This document shows, one piece after another, positions 46,344 through 55,809 of a stretch of 64,000 nt of DNA. Under the pieces are notes generated by a model. That model saw only the letters and a program-made list of their open reading frames with translations, searched no databases and was not told the origin of the DNA. The stretch comes from Chelativorans sp. ZYF759 (GTDB lineage: Bacteria; Pseudomonadota; Alphaproteobacteria; Rhizobiales; Rhizobiaceae): contig NZ_WVVV01000002.1 of NCBI RefSeq assembly GCF_012911015.1, positions 1 through 64,000 of the forward strand, written 5' to 3'. Position 1 is the first letter of the stretch; the number at the start of each line of letters is the position of its first letter. A program made the position numbers and the translations under genes.

Positions 46344-47327
46344 TCAGCCCCAGAGCTCGGGCTGGGGTGGTGAAACCATCGAACCCTCATAGGCAAGGGC
46401 GGGCTCGCGATCCTTCTCCAGCAACAGCGGGCCGTCGAGGTCGACGAATTCCGCATCCTGTGCCAGCCACAGTGCCGGTGCCATGGCAAGCGACGTGCCG
46501 ACCATGCAGCCGACCATGATCCCGAAGCCCAGCTCTCGTGCGCGTCCATGCAGGCGGATCGCCTCGGTCAGCCCCCCCGTCTTGTCTAGCTTGATATTCA
46601 CTGCATCGTAGAGGCCCAGAAGCATGTCCAGATCGTCCGTGCCATGCACGCTTTCGTCGGCGCAGACCGGGACGGGATGCGGGATTCCGGCCAGGATCGC
46701 GTCTTGGCCGGCCGGCAGAGGCTGCTCGACCAGCGCGATGCGGCAGCGGGCCGAGGTCAACAGGTGGTGGCGGATGTTGTCGGCCGTCCAACCCTCATTG
46801 GCATCGAGGATGATGCGGCTGTCCGGTGCGGCGGCGGCCACCGCCTCGATTCGCGACGTGTCGTCCGCCGTGCCGACCTTGACCTTGAGAAGAGGGCGGT
46901 GCGCGTTGCGCGCGGCTTGCGCCGCCATCGCCTCGGGCTCGCCCAGCGAGATTGTATAGGCCGTCTCCAGCGCCCTGGCGGGCGGGCCGCCCAGCGCCGA
47001 CTGGATATCCAGCGTACCGATCTTGGCCTCCAGATCCCAGAGAGCGCAGTCGATCGCGTTGCGGGCCGCGCCGGCGGGCATGGCCGTCAGCAATTCGTCG
47101 CGCGAAAGACCGCCGGAAAGCCTATCGCTCATCGATTCGATCTGCTTCATGACGCTCTCGATCGTCTCGCCGTAGCGGCCGTAGGGCACGCACTCGCCCC
47201 ACCCGGTCTTCCCGTCCTGGGTCAGGCGGCAGGTGACGACCTCGGCATGGGTCTTGGTGCCCCGCGATATGGCGAAGCCGCCTGCTATGGGAAAACGTTC
47301 CGTTTCGACAAAAAGGTCACGCCGCAT
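46344..47327 (-). CDS. dipeptide epimerase (enolase superfamily, L-Ala-D/L-Glu epimerase-like)
   Basis: 327 aa. Epimerises a dipeptide alpha-carbon, most often L-Ala-D-Glu from murein recycling. The enolase-superfamily active site is complete: KVKVG (acid/base Lys), ILDANEGW and VEQPLP and CADES (metal Asp/Glu), and NIKLDKTGGL (second Lys). Start at ATG 47327, preceded by GGAG at eight bases; two TTG codons lie immediately upstream in frame. Three bases separate its stop from the end of the convergent phosphoesterase. Confidence 0.88.
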   Translation of the reverse strand: MRRDLFVETERFPIAGGFAISRGTKTHAEVVTCRLTQDGKTGWGECVPYGRYGETIESVMKQIESMSDRLSGGLSRDELLTAMPAGAARNAIDCALWDLEAKIGTLDIQSALGGPPARALETAYTISLGEPEAMAAQAARNAHRPLLKVKVGTADDTSRIEAVAAAAPDSRIILDANEGWTADNIRHHLLTSARCRIALVEQPLPAGQDAILAGIPHPVPVCADESVHGTDDLDMLLGLYDAVNIKLDKTGGLTEAIRLHGRARELGFGIMVGCMVGTSLAMAPALWLAQDAEFVDLDGPLLLEKDREPALAYEGSMVSPPQPELWG

Positions 47328-47394
47328 CAACAATCTCCATTCGGCTGCAAAACCATAAAGTGACAGTCGAGCCTTAAGTCACTAATGAGAAACC

Positions 47395-48585
47395 ATGTTG
47401 CTGAAGCGGCAGAAGGAAGCAAGCGACCGGGGCGGGCCACCGTCCGGCAGGCAGGCTCCGCGCATCGAGTTGCGCGAAGCCGATGGCACGCGCTTGTGCC
47501 GGTTTTTCGGCGACTGGGAGACGAGTTCAGTAGCCGTCGTCGATGGTGAGCTTCGCAAGCTCGAAAAGAATCTCGATGCGCGGCCGTTGACGATCGACCT
47601 GTCGCAGGTCGAGCGTTTCGACACGGCTGGGGCGTGGCTGATCGAACGGCTGGCCACCGCGCAGGCTGACAAGGGCGGGGAAACCACGATCGAGGGTGCC
47701 CATCCCGGTGCACAGACGCTGATCGAAGCGGTTCACCATGCGGTGGCAAACCGCGCGCTGGTCGCCCCCGAGGCACGGCCGATCCTGCCCCTGCGCATTC
47801 TTGAGGCCATCGGCCGCAGCGTCTACAGGATGCGCGACGATTTCTTCCTCGCCATGCACATTCTCGGTGCGACGATCCGCGGGGCGCAGCTCAAGATGGG
47901 CCGGGGCCATGCCGTCAATCCGGCCGCCATCTTCCACCAGATCGACCGCATGGGTGTGGGCGCGATCCCCGTCATCGTCCTGATGTCGTTCATCGTCGGA
48001 GCGATCGTGGCCCAGCAGGGCGCTTTCCAGCTGCGCTATTTCGGTGCCGAGATCCTGACCGTCGACCTGGTCTCCATCCTCGTCCTGCGTGAACTGGGCG
48101 TGCTGATGACCGCCATTATGGTCGCCGGACGGACCGGCAGCGCCATTACCGCCGAGATCGGATCGATGAAGATGCGCGAGGAGGTCGACGCGCTCACCGT
48201 CATCGGCCTCAATCCCGTCGGCGTGCTGGTTTTTCCCAGACTGGTCGCTCTCGTCATCGCCCTGCCTTGTTTGACCGTCATTGCCAATTTTGCGGCCATC
48301 GGCGGCGCGATGGTCGTTGCATGGAGCTATTCGGGAATTCCTCCGGAAACCTTTCTCGATCGCATGCGCGACGGCATCGGCCTCAACACTATCTTTGCTG
48401 GCCTGATCAAGGCGCCGTTCATGGCGCTCATTATCGGCATCATCGCGTCGGTGGAGGGCATGAAAGTCGGGGGCAGCGCCGAATCGCTCGGCCGTCAGGT
48501 CACCAGTGCGGTGGTGAAGGCCATCTTCATCGTGGTCATCCTCGACGGTCTGTTTGCCATGTTCTACGCCACGATCGACTTCTAG
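47395..48585 (+). CDS. Mla-type ABC permease with N-terminal STAS domain
   Basis: 396 aa. Residues 1-120 are a STAS domain (TIDLSQVERFDTAGAWLIERL region), here fused to the permease instead of being a separate MlaB-like protein. Residues 140-396 are an MlaE permease with several membrane segments (ELGVLMTAIMVAGRTGSAI, AEIGSMKMREEVDALTVIGL: the conserved EQ/MlaE core). First gene of a four-gene operon for phospholipid trafficking between the membranes. Confidence 0.94.
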   Translation: MLLKRQKEASDRGGPPSGRQAPRIELREADGTRLCRFFGDWETSSVAVVDGELRKLEKNLDARPLTIDLSQVERFDTAGAWLIERLATAQADKGGETTIEGAHPGAQTLIEAVHHAVANRALVAPEARPILPLRILEAIGRSVYRMRDDFFLAMHILGATIRGAQLKMGRGHAVNPAAIFHQIDRMGVGAIPVIVLMSFIVGAIVAQQGAFQLRYFGAEILTVDLVSILVLRELGVLMTAIMVAGRTGSAITAEIGSMKMREEVDALTVIGLNPVGVLVFPRLVALVIALPCLTVIANFAAIGGAMVVAWSYSGIPPETFLDRMRDGIGLNTIFAGLIKAPFMALIIGIIASVEGMKVGGSAESLGRQVTSAVVKAIFIVVILDGLFAMFYATIDF

Positions 48586-48587
48586 AG

Positions 48588-49430
48588 ATGGAAATGAACG
48601 AGACGACGCGTGAACCAGAACGGCAGGATGCGGATCGAGCGGGCATGACGTCCGCGCGCACCCCGATTCTCTCGGCACGCGGCGTCACGGTCGCCTTCGG
48701 CAACAACGTCATTCTCGAGAGGCTGGATCTCGACGTGTATCCCGGCGAGATTCTCGGTTTCGTGGGCGCTTCGGGTGCCGGCAAGTCTGTACTCCTGCGC
48801 ACGGTGCTGGGTCTGACGCCCAAGCGCGCGGGGCAGATCGAGCTTTTTGGCGTGGATCTCGACAAGGCCGACGAGACGGAACGCATGGAACTCGACATGA
48901 GGGTCGGCGTGCTGTTCCAGCACGGCGCCCTGTTCTCCGCCCTTACCGTGAAGGAGAACGTGCAGGTCCCGATGCGTGAATATCTCGATCTGCCGCAAAA
49001 GCTGATGGACGAGCTGGCCCTGCTCAAGATCGAACTGGTGGGATTGAAGGCGGAAGCCGCCGACAAGTTTCCCTCCGAATTGTCGGGCGGCATGATCAAG
49101 CGCGCGGCGCTCGCGCGCGCGCTGGCACTCGATCCCGACATTGTTTTTCTCGACGAGCCGACTTCCGGCCTCGACCCCATCGGCGCGGCGGATTTCGATG
49201 AACTCGTCGCCAAGCTGCGCGACACGCTGGGGCTCACCGTCTACATGGTCACGCACGACCTCGACAGCCTGTTCTCCGTCTGCGACCGCATCGCGGTGCT
49301 CGGCGGCAAGAAGGTCCTGGTCCAGGGCACGATTGCCGAGATGATGGAAGTCGATGAGCCCTGGGTAAAATCCTATTTCCGCGGCAAGCGGGCGCGTCAG
49401 CTTGATCTGACGACCAGACAGCAGGTTTGA
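48588..49430 (+). CDS. Mla-type ABC transporter ATP-binding protein
   Basis: 280 aa. Walker A GASGAGKSVLL, signature ELSGGMIKRAALARALAL, Walker B IVFLDEPTSGLDP and switch His in VTHDLDSL. Two bases separate it from the permease stop. ATG 48588 and ATG 48594 are both possible starts; a third in-frame ATG at 48645 begins right before the ABC fold. Energises transport by the STAS-MlaE permease. Confidence 0.94.
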   Translation: MEMNETTREPERQDADRAGMTSARTPILSARGVTVAFGNNVILERLDLDVYPGEILGFVGASGAGKSVLLRTVLGLTPKRAGQIELFGVDLDKADETERMELDMRVGVLFQHGALFSALTVKENVQVPMREYLDLPQKLMDELALLKIELVGLKAEAADKFPSELSGGMIKRAALARALALDPDIVFLDEPTSGLDPIGAADFDELVAKLRDTLGLTVYMVTHDLDSLFSVCDRIAVLGGKKVLVQGTIAEMMEVDEPWVKSYFRGKRARQLDLTTRQQV

Positions 49431-49440
49431 GGCACGGCGC

Positions 49441-51078
49441 ATGGAAACCAGAGCCAATTACGTCATTGTCGGCATATTCACGCTGGTTGCAGTGCTCGCG
49501 GCCTTCGGCTTCGTCTACTGGACGGCGTCGGCCGGCGATCGCGGCGACACGGCCGAACTTAGAATCCGGATTCCCGGCTCGGCCTCGGGGCTGAGCCGCG
49601 GCAGTGCGGTGCTGTTCAACGGCGTCCGCGTCGGCGACGTGCGCCGCGTCTACATCGACGTCAACGATCCCGACGCGGCCATCGTGGAGGCGCGGATCGA
49701 CCGGCGCACGCCCATCACCGCCTCGACCCAGGTCGACGTGGGCCTCGCCAACCTGACCGGCCAGGCCAGCATCGAGATGCGGGGCTCGCGTGCCAGCGAG
49801 GCCAATCTGCTCGATATCGCGGAGGAACAGGGCCGGACCGCGGAAGTGACAGCCAATCCGTCGGCCGTCGCGGATCTGCTGGAGAGCGCCCAGTCGATCT
49901 TCCGCCGTGCCGACGTGATTCTCGACCAGTTCGAGGGTTTTGTCGGCGACGTGCGCAGCCCGCTGACCGAGACGGTGCGCAATGTGGAGGCGTTCTCTCA
50001 GGCGCTGGAGAACAATGCGGACGGAATCGACACCTTCCTGTCGAGTGTTTCCGAACTTTCGGGGACCTTCACCAGCGTCGCCGGCCGATTGGAGACGACA
50101 CTCGCCGCCGGCGAGGAACTGATCCGTGCCGTCGATCCCGATCGCATCAACGCCGTGGTCAGCAATGTCGAGGGCTTCACCCGACAGCTGGACGAGGCCG
50201 GCGGCGGTTTGGCCGAGATCATGGCCAATGTCGACGAGGCGGTACAGCAGGTCGTGCGCTTCTCCGACGGCGCCAACCAGACCCTGGCGCGTGTCGACAC
50301 GATCGTCGAAAGCGTCGATCCCGAACTTGTCGCCAACGTGGTCCGCAACTTCGAGACCGCGAGCGCGACGGTCAACGAGGCAGCCGAAAACGTTGCGCGT
50401 CTGGGCGAACTCATCAACGACCGCAGCGAAGACATCGACCAGATCATCGGTGATTCGCGGCAACTGGCCGAGCGGCTCAACCGCACCTCCGAGCGGGTGG
50501 AGAGCGTCGTCGCCCGCGTCGATGACATCGTGGGGTCGGATGACGTCGAGGGCATCGTCGCCGACACGCGCGAGACGGTCCAGGCCTACCGCGCGCTGGC
50601 CGAACGCCTGATGCGCTCTTCCGACCGCGTCGACGAGGTTCTCGTCAGCCTGGACGAACTATTGGGATCGGGCGAGGCCGAAGGCGTGATGTCTGAGGCC
50701 AGCCTGACGCTGCAGTCCTACCGGGAACTCGCCGAGCGCCTCACCGCTTCCACCGGCCGTCTCGATTCGGTGCTGGAGCGCGCCGATGATCTGCTCGGTT
50801 CCGATCAGATCGAACAGGTCGTGACCGAAGCGAACCAGGCCATGCAGGCGATCCGCCAGACCGCGGAAAACCTGAATGCGCGCGTGGGACCGATCACTAC
50901 GGGTCTGGAACGGTTTTCGGGCCAGGGGCTCCGGGAGGCCGAGGCGCTCATTCGCGACAGCCGCCGTTCGATCAACCGGATCGAGGAGGCCATCAGCGCC
51001 TTCGAGCGTAACCCGCAGCGTATCATAACCGGTGGAGAGGGCGGGGTTCGCCAGTATGACGGGCGCCAGCGGCGTTGA
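49441..51078 (+). CDS. MlaD/MCE-domain periplasmic protein with long repeat tail
   Basis: 545 aa. A single N-terminal anchor (YVIVGIFTLVAVLAAFGFVY) is followed by the MCE domain (about residues 38-115: GLSRGSAVLFNGVRVGDVRRV), which binds lipid in a hexameric ring. The long C-terminal region (120-530) is helical, with three tandem 44-residue units at residues 352-483 and degenerate copies before them; in related proteins such helices build a channel or needle. Third gene of the operon; MlaD proteins are usually much shorter. Confidence 0.93.
   Translation: METRANYVIVGIFTLVAVLAAFGFVYWTASAGDRGDTAELRIRIPGSASGLSRGSAVLFNGVRVGDVRRVYIDVNDPDAAIVEARIDRRTPITASTQVDVGLANLTGQASIEMRGSRASEANLLDIAEEQGRTAEVTANPSAVADLLESAQSIFRRADVILDQFEGFVGDVRSPLTETVRNVEAFSQALENNADGIDTFLSSVSELSGTFTSVAGRLETTLAAGEELIRAVDPDRINAVVSNVEGFTRQLDEAGGGLAEIMANVDEAVQQVVRFSDGANQTLARVDTIVESVDPELVANVVRNFETASATVNEAAENVARLGELINDRSEDIDQIIGDSRQLAERLNRTSERVESVVARVDDIVGSDDVEGIVADTRETVQAYRALAERLMRSSDRVDEVLVSLDELLGSGEAEGVMSEASLTLQSYRELAERLTASTGRLDSVLERADDLLGSDQIEQVVTEANQAMQAIRQTAENLNARVGPITTGLERFSGQGLREAEALIRDSRRSINRIEEAISAFERNPQRIITGGEGGVRQYDGRQRR
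50494..50889 (+). repeat. three tandem 132-bp (44-residue) repeats in the MCE gene
   Basis: Units start at 50494, 50626 and 50758 (RVESVVARVDDIVGSDD, RVDEVLVSLDELLGSGE, RLDSVLERADDLLGSDQ), each exactly 132 bases with no indels. Each has a conserved LGS-type turn and an ending like AYRALAERL. The exact register suggests duplication under structural constraint. Confidence 0.85.
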
Positions 51079-51151
51079 CATCCGGGGCCTCCACATCCAT
51101 GAAAACCAGTCGATCGCGTGTGTCGAACTCGTATCCGGGCGGAAAGTCTCA

Positions 51152-51754
51152 GTGAAATTCCAGTCTCTAGCCTTTGTCGGTGTGTTCGCCCTTCTGGCCT
51201 TGCCGGGCTGTGCCGCGCTTCCGGGGCTCGGACCTGCGGCACTCGACACCTACGACCTCACGCCGCCGCCGGTGGCGGCTGCCGGTGGCGCGCGATCACG
51301 CACGCAATTGCTGATCGCCGAACCATCTGCCTTGCGATCGCTCGATGCCGAGAACATCGTCGTGCGGACCTCGCCCGGTTCGATCGAATTCCTCAGCGGG
51401 GCGCAATGGGCCGACCGTCTGCCACGAATCGTGCAGGCACGTCTGGCCGACGCGTTCCAGGCCACCGGCCGCCTCGGTGGCGTGGGCCGCCCGGGCGAAG
51501 GACTTGCGATCGACTATCAGCTTGTCTCCGACATCCGCGCCTTCGAGGTGCGGGTTTTCGGCCAGCGCCGCGCCACGGTCGAGATTTCAGTTCGCTTGCT
51601 CGACGACCGCAACGGCGTGGTGCGGGCGACCCGGGTGTTCCAGGCGGAGGTGCCGCTGACGGGCACGGGTAACGACGCTTATATTGCCGCCCTCGACCGC
51701 GCGCATCAGCAGATGGCCGCTGAACTGGTGCCCTGGGTGCTGGCGGCGATCTGA
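51152..51754 (+). CDS. ABC-type transport auxiliary lipoprotein
   Basis: 200 aa. The start is a GTG at 51152; the 20-residue signal (SLAFVGVFALLALPGC) ends with a lipobox LPGC, predicting an outer-membrane-directed lipoprotein. The mature part matches PqiC/ABC-auxiliary proteins (YDLTPPP, LLIAEPSALRSLDAENI, DYQLVSDIRAFEV). It follows the MCE gene by 73 bases and completes the operon as the likely outer-membrane partner. The upstream in-frame region is not coding. Confidence 0.9.
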   Translation: MKFQSLAFVGVFALLALPGCAALPGLGPAALDTYDLTPPPVAAAGGARSRTQLLIAEPSALRSLDAENIVVRTSPGSIEFLSGAQWADRLPRIVQARLADAFQATGRLGGVGRPGEGLAIDYQLVSDIRAFEVRVFGQRRATVEISVRLLDDRNGVVRATRVFQAEVPLTGTGNDAYIAALDRAHQQMAAELVPWVLAAI

Positions 51755-51769
51755 CCGCCGGAGCGGTCA
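51752..51769. terminator. hairpin at the end of the Mla/MCE operon
   Basis: TGACCGC, four bases, GCGGTCA: a perfect 7-bp stem that includes the stop codon of the lipoprotein. No T run follows, so termination is possible but not proved. Confidence 0.35.
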
Positions 51770-51827
51770 TCAGCACGGCATGATTTAACGAAATGGAAGT
51801 GCGCGCGGCACCTCAAGCGCCGCGGTC

Positions 51828-51983
51828 TCAGAAATCGTCTTGTACGATCTTCTTGTCGTAAAGGCGCAGAAGCGGGTCTTCGCGCTTCCGGTTGGAGAAG
51901 CTGCGATTGAACGGATCATAGAGCTCGACCACCGGCCGCTCGTCGCTTGCATGCGACTCCGGTCTGTTCGTGTCCTGATCCAT
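51828..51983 (-). CDS. small acidic/basic protein of 51 aa
   Basis: ATG at 51983 follows AAGGGGG at about eight bases, a strong signal. The product starts DQDTNRPESHASDERP, continues VVELYDPFNRSFSNRKRED and ends PLLRLYDKKIVQDDF. It is hydrophilic, charged at both ends, with no membrane segment or signal. The coherent amino-acid use and strong start make it a good gene candidate although only 52 codons. Family unknown. Confidence 0.65.
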   Translation of the reverse strand: MDQDTNRPESHASDERPVVELYDPFNRSFSNRKREDPLLRLYDKKIVQDDF

Positions 51984-52240
51984 ACATAATCCCCCTTGAG
52001 ATGATGCGGCTCAGTAGCAGAGGCGAGGCAGCGATGCATCAACCGATTGGTAAAAAATCGTAACTGACGGTATTGGGCGCGAGAGCCCCGCTTGCAGAGG
52101 GCCCTGCGCCAGAGTTACCGATTGACGTGCGCCAGCACGATTGGGTGTTGCGCCCGGTCGCGGGCCGGTATTAGCAAGAAAGCGCAGTTTCGCCGGACAA
52201 GTGACTTTGTCCGGTCCCACCCCAGGCAGGATTAGCTTCA
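51984..52240. other. upstream region of the aldehyde dehydrogenase
   Basis: About 257 bases between the small minus-strand gene and the aldehyde dehydrogenase. It is expected to carry both promoters; no specific operator or riboswitch recognised. Confidence 0.35.
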
Positions 52241-53626
52241 GTGGATACGATAAGGCTTATTTCACCCATCGACGGCTCACTCTTCGCCGAGCGTCCCGTG
52301 GCCTCCGACAGCGACATCAACGGCGCCTTGGATCGCGCGCGCGCCGCCCAGGCGGAATGGGCGCGTCGTCCTGTGGGCGAGCGCGCGCCTTTCCTGCTGG
52401 CATTTCTCGAGGCGCTCGTCTCCATGAATGACGAAATCGTGCCGGAGTTGGCATGGCAGATGGGCCGGCCGGTGCGCTATGGCGGCGAGAAGGGCGGCGT
52501 CGAGGAGCGTACCCGCTATATGGTGGACCTGGCCGCCACCGCGCTGGCCGACAGACCGGCGCTTGATCACAAGGACGGTTTCCGGCGCTATCTGCGCCGC
52601 GCGCCGCTCGGCATCGTGATGGTGATTGCGCCTTGGAACTACCCCTATCTGACGGCGATCAACACCATCGTGCCCGCGCTGATGGCGGGCAATGCAGTGA
52701 TCCTCAAGCACGCCGCCCAGACCCTTCTGGTAGGTGAGCGCCTTCAGGCTGCCTTCGATACGGCCGGCCTGCCCAGGGGCCTGTTCCAGAACATCGTCCT
52801 CAACCACGCTCAGACGGAGACGCTGCTCGGCTCGGGCAGGATCGACCACATCAACTTCACCGGATCGGTCGCCGGCGGGCGCGCGATCGAGCGGGCGGCC
52901 GCTGGAACCTTTGCCACGCTGGGGCTGGAGCTCGGCGGCAAGGACCCGGCTTACGTGCTGCCCGACGCGAAGATGGAGCATGCGGTGGCCAATCTGGTCG
53001 ACGGGGCCTTCTACAATTCGGGTCAGTGCTGCTGCGGCATCGAGCGCATCTACGTGCACGAAAAGGTCTATGACCAGTTCGTCGAGGGCTTCGTGGCCGA
53101 GACGAAGAACTATGTCGTCGGCAATCCGCTGGACGAGGCGACCACCATGGGACCGATGGCGCAGGCCCGTTTTGCCGATGCCGTGCGTGAACAGCGGGCC
53201 GAGGCGCTGCGCAAGGGCGCCGTCGCCCATATCGGCATGAAGGTCGAGAACGACCGCGAGGGCTCGCCCTATCTGGCGCCCGAAGTGCTGACCAATGTCG
53301 ACCACCAGATGAGCGTCATGCGCGAGGAAAGTTTTGGGCCCATCGTCGGCATCATGAAAGTGCGCGACGACGAGGAGGCGATCCAGCTGATGAATGACAG
53401 CCAGTACGGCCTGACCGCCTCGGTCTGGACCTCCGACACCGACCGCGCCGCCGGAATCGGCGACCGGATCGAGACCGGGCTCGTCTATATGAACCGCTGC
53501 GATTACGTCGATCCAGGCCTCGTCTGGACCGGCGTCAAGGACACCGGCAAGGGTGGCGCGATGGGCACCACCGGCTATGACAATCTGACCCGGCCCAAGG
53601 GTTTCCACCTGCGCCAGGTCATCTGA
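52241..53626 (+). CDS. aldehyde dehydrogenase family protein
   Basis: 461 aa. Oxidises an aldehyde to the acid with NAD(P)+. Motifs: IAPWNYPY, LELGGKDPAYVL (Glu) and NSGQCCCGIER with three consecutive Cys around the nucleophile. GTG start at 52241; the ribosome binding site is weak. It lies 28 bases before an iron alcohol dehydrogenase on the same strand, so an alcohol-to-acid pair is likely. Lacks the extra N-terminal length of betaine aldehyde dehydrogenases. Confidence 0.92.
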   Translation: MDTIRLISPIDGSLFAERPVASDSDINGALDRARAAQAEWARRPVGERAPFLLAFLEALVSMNDEIVPELAWQMGRPVRYGGEKGGVEERTRYMVDLAATALADRPALDHKDGFRRYLRRAPLGIVMVIAPWNYPYLTAINTIVPALMAGNAVILKHAAQTLLVGERLQAAFDTAGLPRGLFQNIVLNHAQTETLLGSGRIDHINFTGSVAGGRAIERAAAGTFATLGLELGGKDPAYVLPDAKMEHAVANLVDGAFYNSGQCCCGIERIYVHEKVYDQFVEGFVAETKNYVVGNPLDEATTMGPMAQARFADAVREQRAEALRKGAVAHIGMKVENDREGSPYLAPEVLTNVDHQMSVMREESFGPIVGIMKVRDDEEAIQLMNDSQYGLTASVWTSDTDRAAGIGDRIETGLVYMNRCDYVDPGLVWTGVKDTGKGGAMGTTGYDNLTRPKGFHLRQVI

Positions 53627-53654
53627 CCTTCAACCCCGTCCCGAGTACCCATTC

Positions 53655-54827
53655 ATGACCAAGCTCGTTGCAAACTGGAGTTTTCCGACCGCCATCCGCT
53701 TCGGCGCCGGGCGCGTTGCGGAACTGCCCGAAGTCGTCGCCAAGGCTGGCATGTCAAAGCCGCTCTTCGTCACCGATCCGGGACTGGCGAAGCTGCCCGT
53801 GACGGCGTCGACGCTGCGGCTGCTTTCGGAGGCAGGCGTTGCGTACGGTGTCTTTTCCGACGTCAAGCCCAACCCCGTGGAATCCAACCTGGAGGCCGGC
53901 ATCGCCATCTACAGGCAGGGCGGCCATGACGGCGTCATCGCGTTTGGCGGCGGCTCGGCCCTCGATCTCGGCAAGCTCATCGCCTTCCAGGCTGGCCAGA
54001 CGCGGCCGATCTGGGATTTCGAGGACATAGGCGACTGGTGGACACGCGCCGACGCGGATGCCATCGCCCCCGTGATCGCCGTGCCGACGACTGCCGGAAC
54101 AGGCTCGGAAGTCGGCCGGGCAGGGGTGCTGACCAACGAAGCGACTCACACCAAGAAGGTGATCTTCCACCCCAAGATGCTGCCGGTCACGGTCATCGCC
54201 GATCCGGAACTGACGGTCGGCATGCCGCCCTTCATCACGGCCGGCACCGGCATGGATGCACTGGCCCACTGTCTGGAGGCCTGGTGCGCGCCGGGCTATC
54301 ATCCGATGGCCGAGGGCATCGCTGCCGAGGGCGTGCGCCTCGTGCTCGAAAACCTGCCGAAGGCCTATGCCGACGGTACCGACATCGAGGCGCGCGCGCA
54401 CATGATGTCGGCCGCTGCCATGGGGGCGACTTCCTTCCAGCGCGGCCTCGGGGCGATCCATTCGCTGTCGCATCCGATCGGCGCGCTCTACGACACGCAT
54501 CACGGCATGACCAATGCCGTCTTCATGCCGCACGTGCTGGAATTCAACCGCGCGGCGATCGAGACGCGCATGGAAAGGCTGGCCGCCTATTGCGGCATTT
54601 CCGGCGGGTTCGATGGCTTCCTCGCCCGCGTGAACGCGCTCTGCGCGGAACTGAAGGTGCCTGAGAGCCTGCCGGCCTTCATCGACGGGCTCGACATGGA
54701 CGAGGAGCGCCGCCAGCTGATTGCCGAGATGGCGGTGGTCGATCCGACGGCCGGCGGGAACCCGGTCGAGCTGACCGTCGATGGGGCGCTCGACATTCTC
54801 GACCGCGCGATGAAGGGGCGGCGCTGA
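53655..54827 (+). CDS. iron-containing alcohol dehydrogenase
   Basis: 390 aa, family-typical length. NAD-binding GGGSALDLGKLIAF; metal ligands in MDALAHCLEAW and HSLSHPIGALYDTHHGMTNA. It would oxidise an alcohol to the aldehyde handled by the upstream aldehyde dehydrogenase, or reduce the aldehyde depending on redox state. Close spacing implies an operon. Confidence 0.92.
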   Translation: MTKLVANWSFPTAIRFGAGRVAELPEVVAKAGMSKPLFVTDPGLAKLPVTASTLRLLSEAGVAYGVFSDVKPNPVESNLEAGIAIYRQGGHDGVIAFGGGSALDLGKLIAFQAGQTRPIWDFEDIGDWWTRADADAIAPVIAVPTTAGTGSEVGRAGVLTNEATHTKKVIFHPKMLPVTVIADPELTVGMPPFITAGTGMDALAHCLEAWCAPGYHPMAEGIAAEGVRLVLENLPKAYADGTDIEARAHMMSAAAMGATSFQRGLGAIHSLSHPIGALYDTHHGMTNAVFMPHVLEFNRAAIETRMERLAAYCGISGGFDGFLARVNALCAELKVPESLPAFIDGLDMDEERRQLIAEMAVVDPTAGGNPVELTVDGALDILDRAMKGRR

Positions 54828-54896
54828 GCCGCGACTTGTCACCCCGCCCGTGCTAAGGGCCGGTTGTTGCGACCGGCCCGGGATGTTTGCCTCGAC

Positions 54897-55781
54897 ATGA
54901 ACCTTCACCTTCCAGAGATCGACCCGGACCTGCCTGACGGGGAGGGCGCCTGCCACCCTCTCCTGGCCGGGGCGCCGTCCTCCGTGGAGTTCAAGAAGCT
55001 GCGCAAGCGGCTGTTGCGCCAGACGCGCGAAACGATCGAGGCCTATGGCATGGTGCGGCCCGGCCAGCGCTGGCTGGTGGCGCTTTCAGGTGGCAAGGAT
55101 TCCTACGGCCTGCTCGCGGTGCTGCTGGATCTCCAGTGGCGCGGCCTGCTGCCGGTCGACCTGCTTGCCTGCAATCTCGACCAGGGCCAGCCCAACTTTC
55201 CCAAGCATATCCTGCCGGACTTCCTCGCGAGCTACGGCATCCCGCATCGGATCGAATACCGCGACACCTATTCGATCGTCACCGAAAAGATCCCGGAAAA
55301 CCGGACCTACTGCTCGCTCTGCTCCCGCCTGCGCCGCGGGCATCTCTACCGCGTGGCGCGGGAGGAGGGGTGTTCGGCCTTGGTCCTGGGACATCACCGT
55401 GAGGATATTCTCGAGACCTTCTTCATGAACCTCTTCCACGGTGGGCGGCTCGCGGCCATGCCGCCGAAGCTTCTCAATGACGATGGCGATGTGGAGCTCC
55501 TGCGGCCGCTTGCCTTCTGCGCGGAGGCCGATCTCGCCCGCTTCGCGGCGGCGCTCGACTTTCCCATCATCCCCTGCGACCTGTGCGGCAGCCAGGAAGG
55601 CCTGCAACGCAACGCCATGAAGGCGATGCTCGACGACATCGAGAAACGCATGCCGGGCCGCAAGGAGACGATGATCCGCGCGCTTGCCAATGTTCGGCCC
55701 TCGCATCTGCTTGATCGTTCGCTGTTCGATTTCCCGGGCCTGGCGGCTGCGACCGGGTTGTTGCCCGGGCGGGACGGCTGA
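54897..55781 (+). CDS. ttcA: tRNA 2-thiocytidine(32) synthetase
   Basis: 294 aa. Thiolates C32 of certain tRNAs. PP-loop [14 protein letters not shown]; the two Cys pairs that ligate the Fe-S cluster appear as [11 protein letters not shown] and CDLCGSQ. ATG 54897 is chosen because the family starts shortly before the PP-loop domain; a TTG at 54864 gives 11 more residues. It is downstream of the alcohol dehydrogenase by about 70 bases. Confidence 0.93.
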   Translation: MNLHLPEIDPDLPDGEGACHPLLAGAPSSVEFKKLRKRLLRQTRETIEAYGMVRPGQRWLVALSGGKDSYGLLAVLLDLQWRGLLPVDLLACNLDQGQPNFPKHILPDFLASYGIPHRIEYRDTYSIVTEKIPENRTYCSLCSRLRRGHLYRVAREEGCSALVLGHHREDILETFFMNLFHGGRLAAMPPKLLNDDGDVELLRPLAFCAEADLARFAAALDFPIIPCDLCGSQEGLQRNAMKAMLDDIEKRMPGRKETMIRALANVRPSHLLDRSLFDFPGLAAATGLLPGRDG

Positions 55782-55809
55782 GACCCTCGAACGGGTCCGG
55801 CCGCCTGGT

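Noticed and set aside
52277-53608. 443-codon minus-strand frame opposite the aldehyde dehydrogenase
   Set aside because: Asp/His-rich antisense shadow; the plus strand carries full catalytic motifs.
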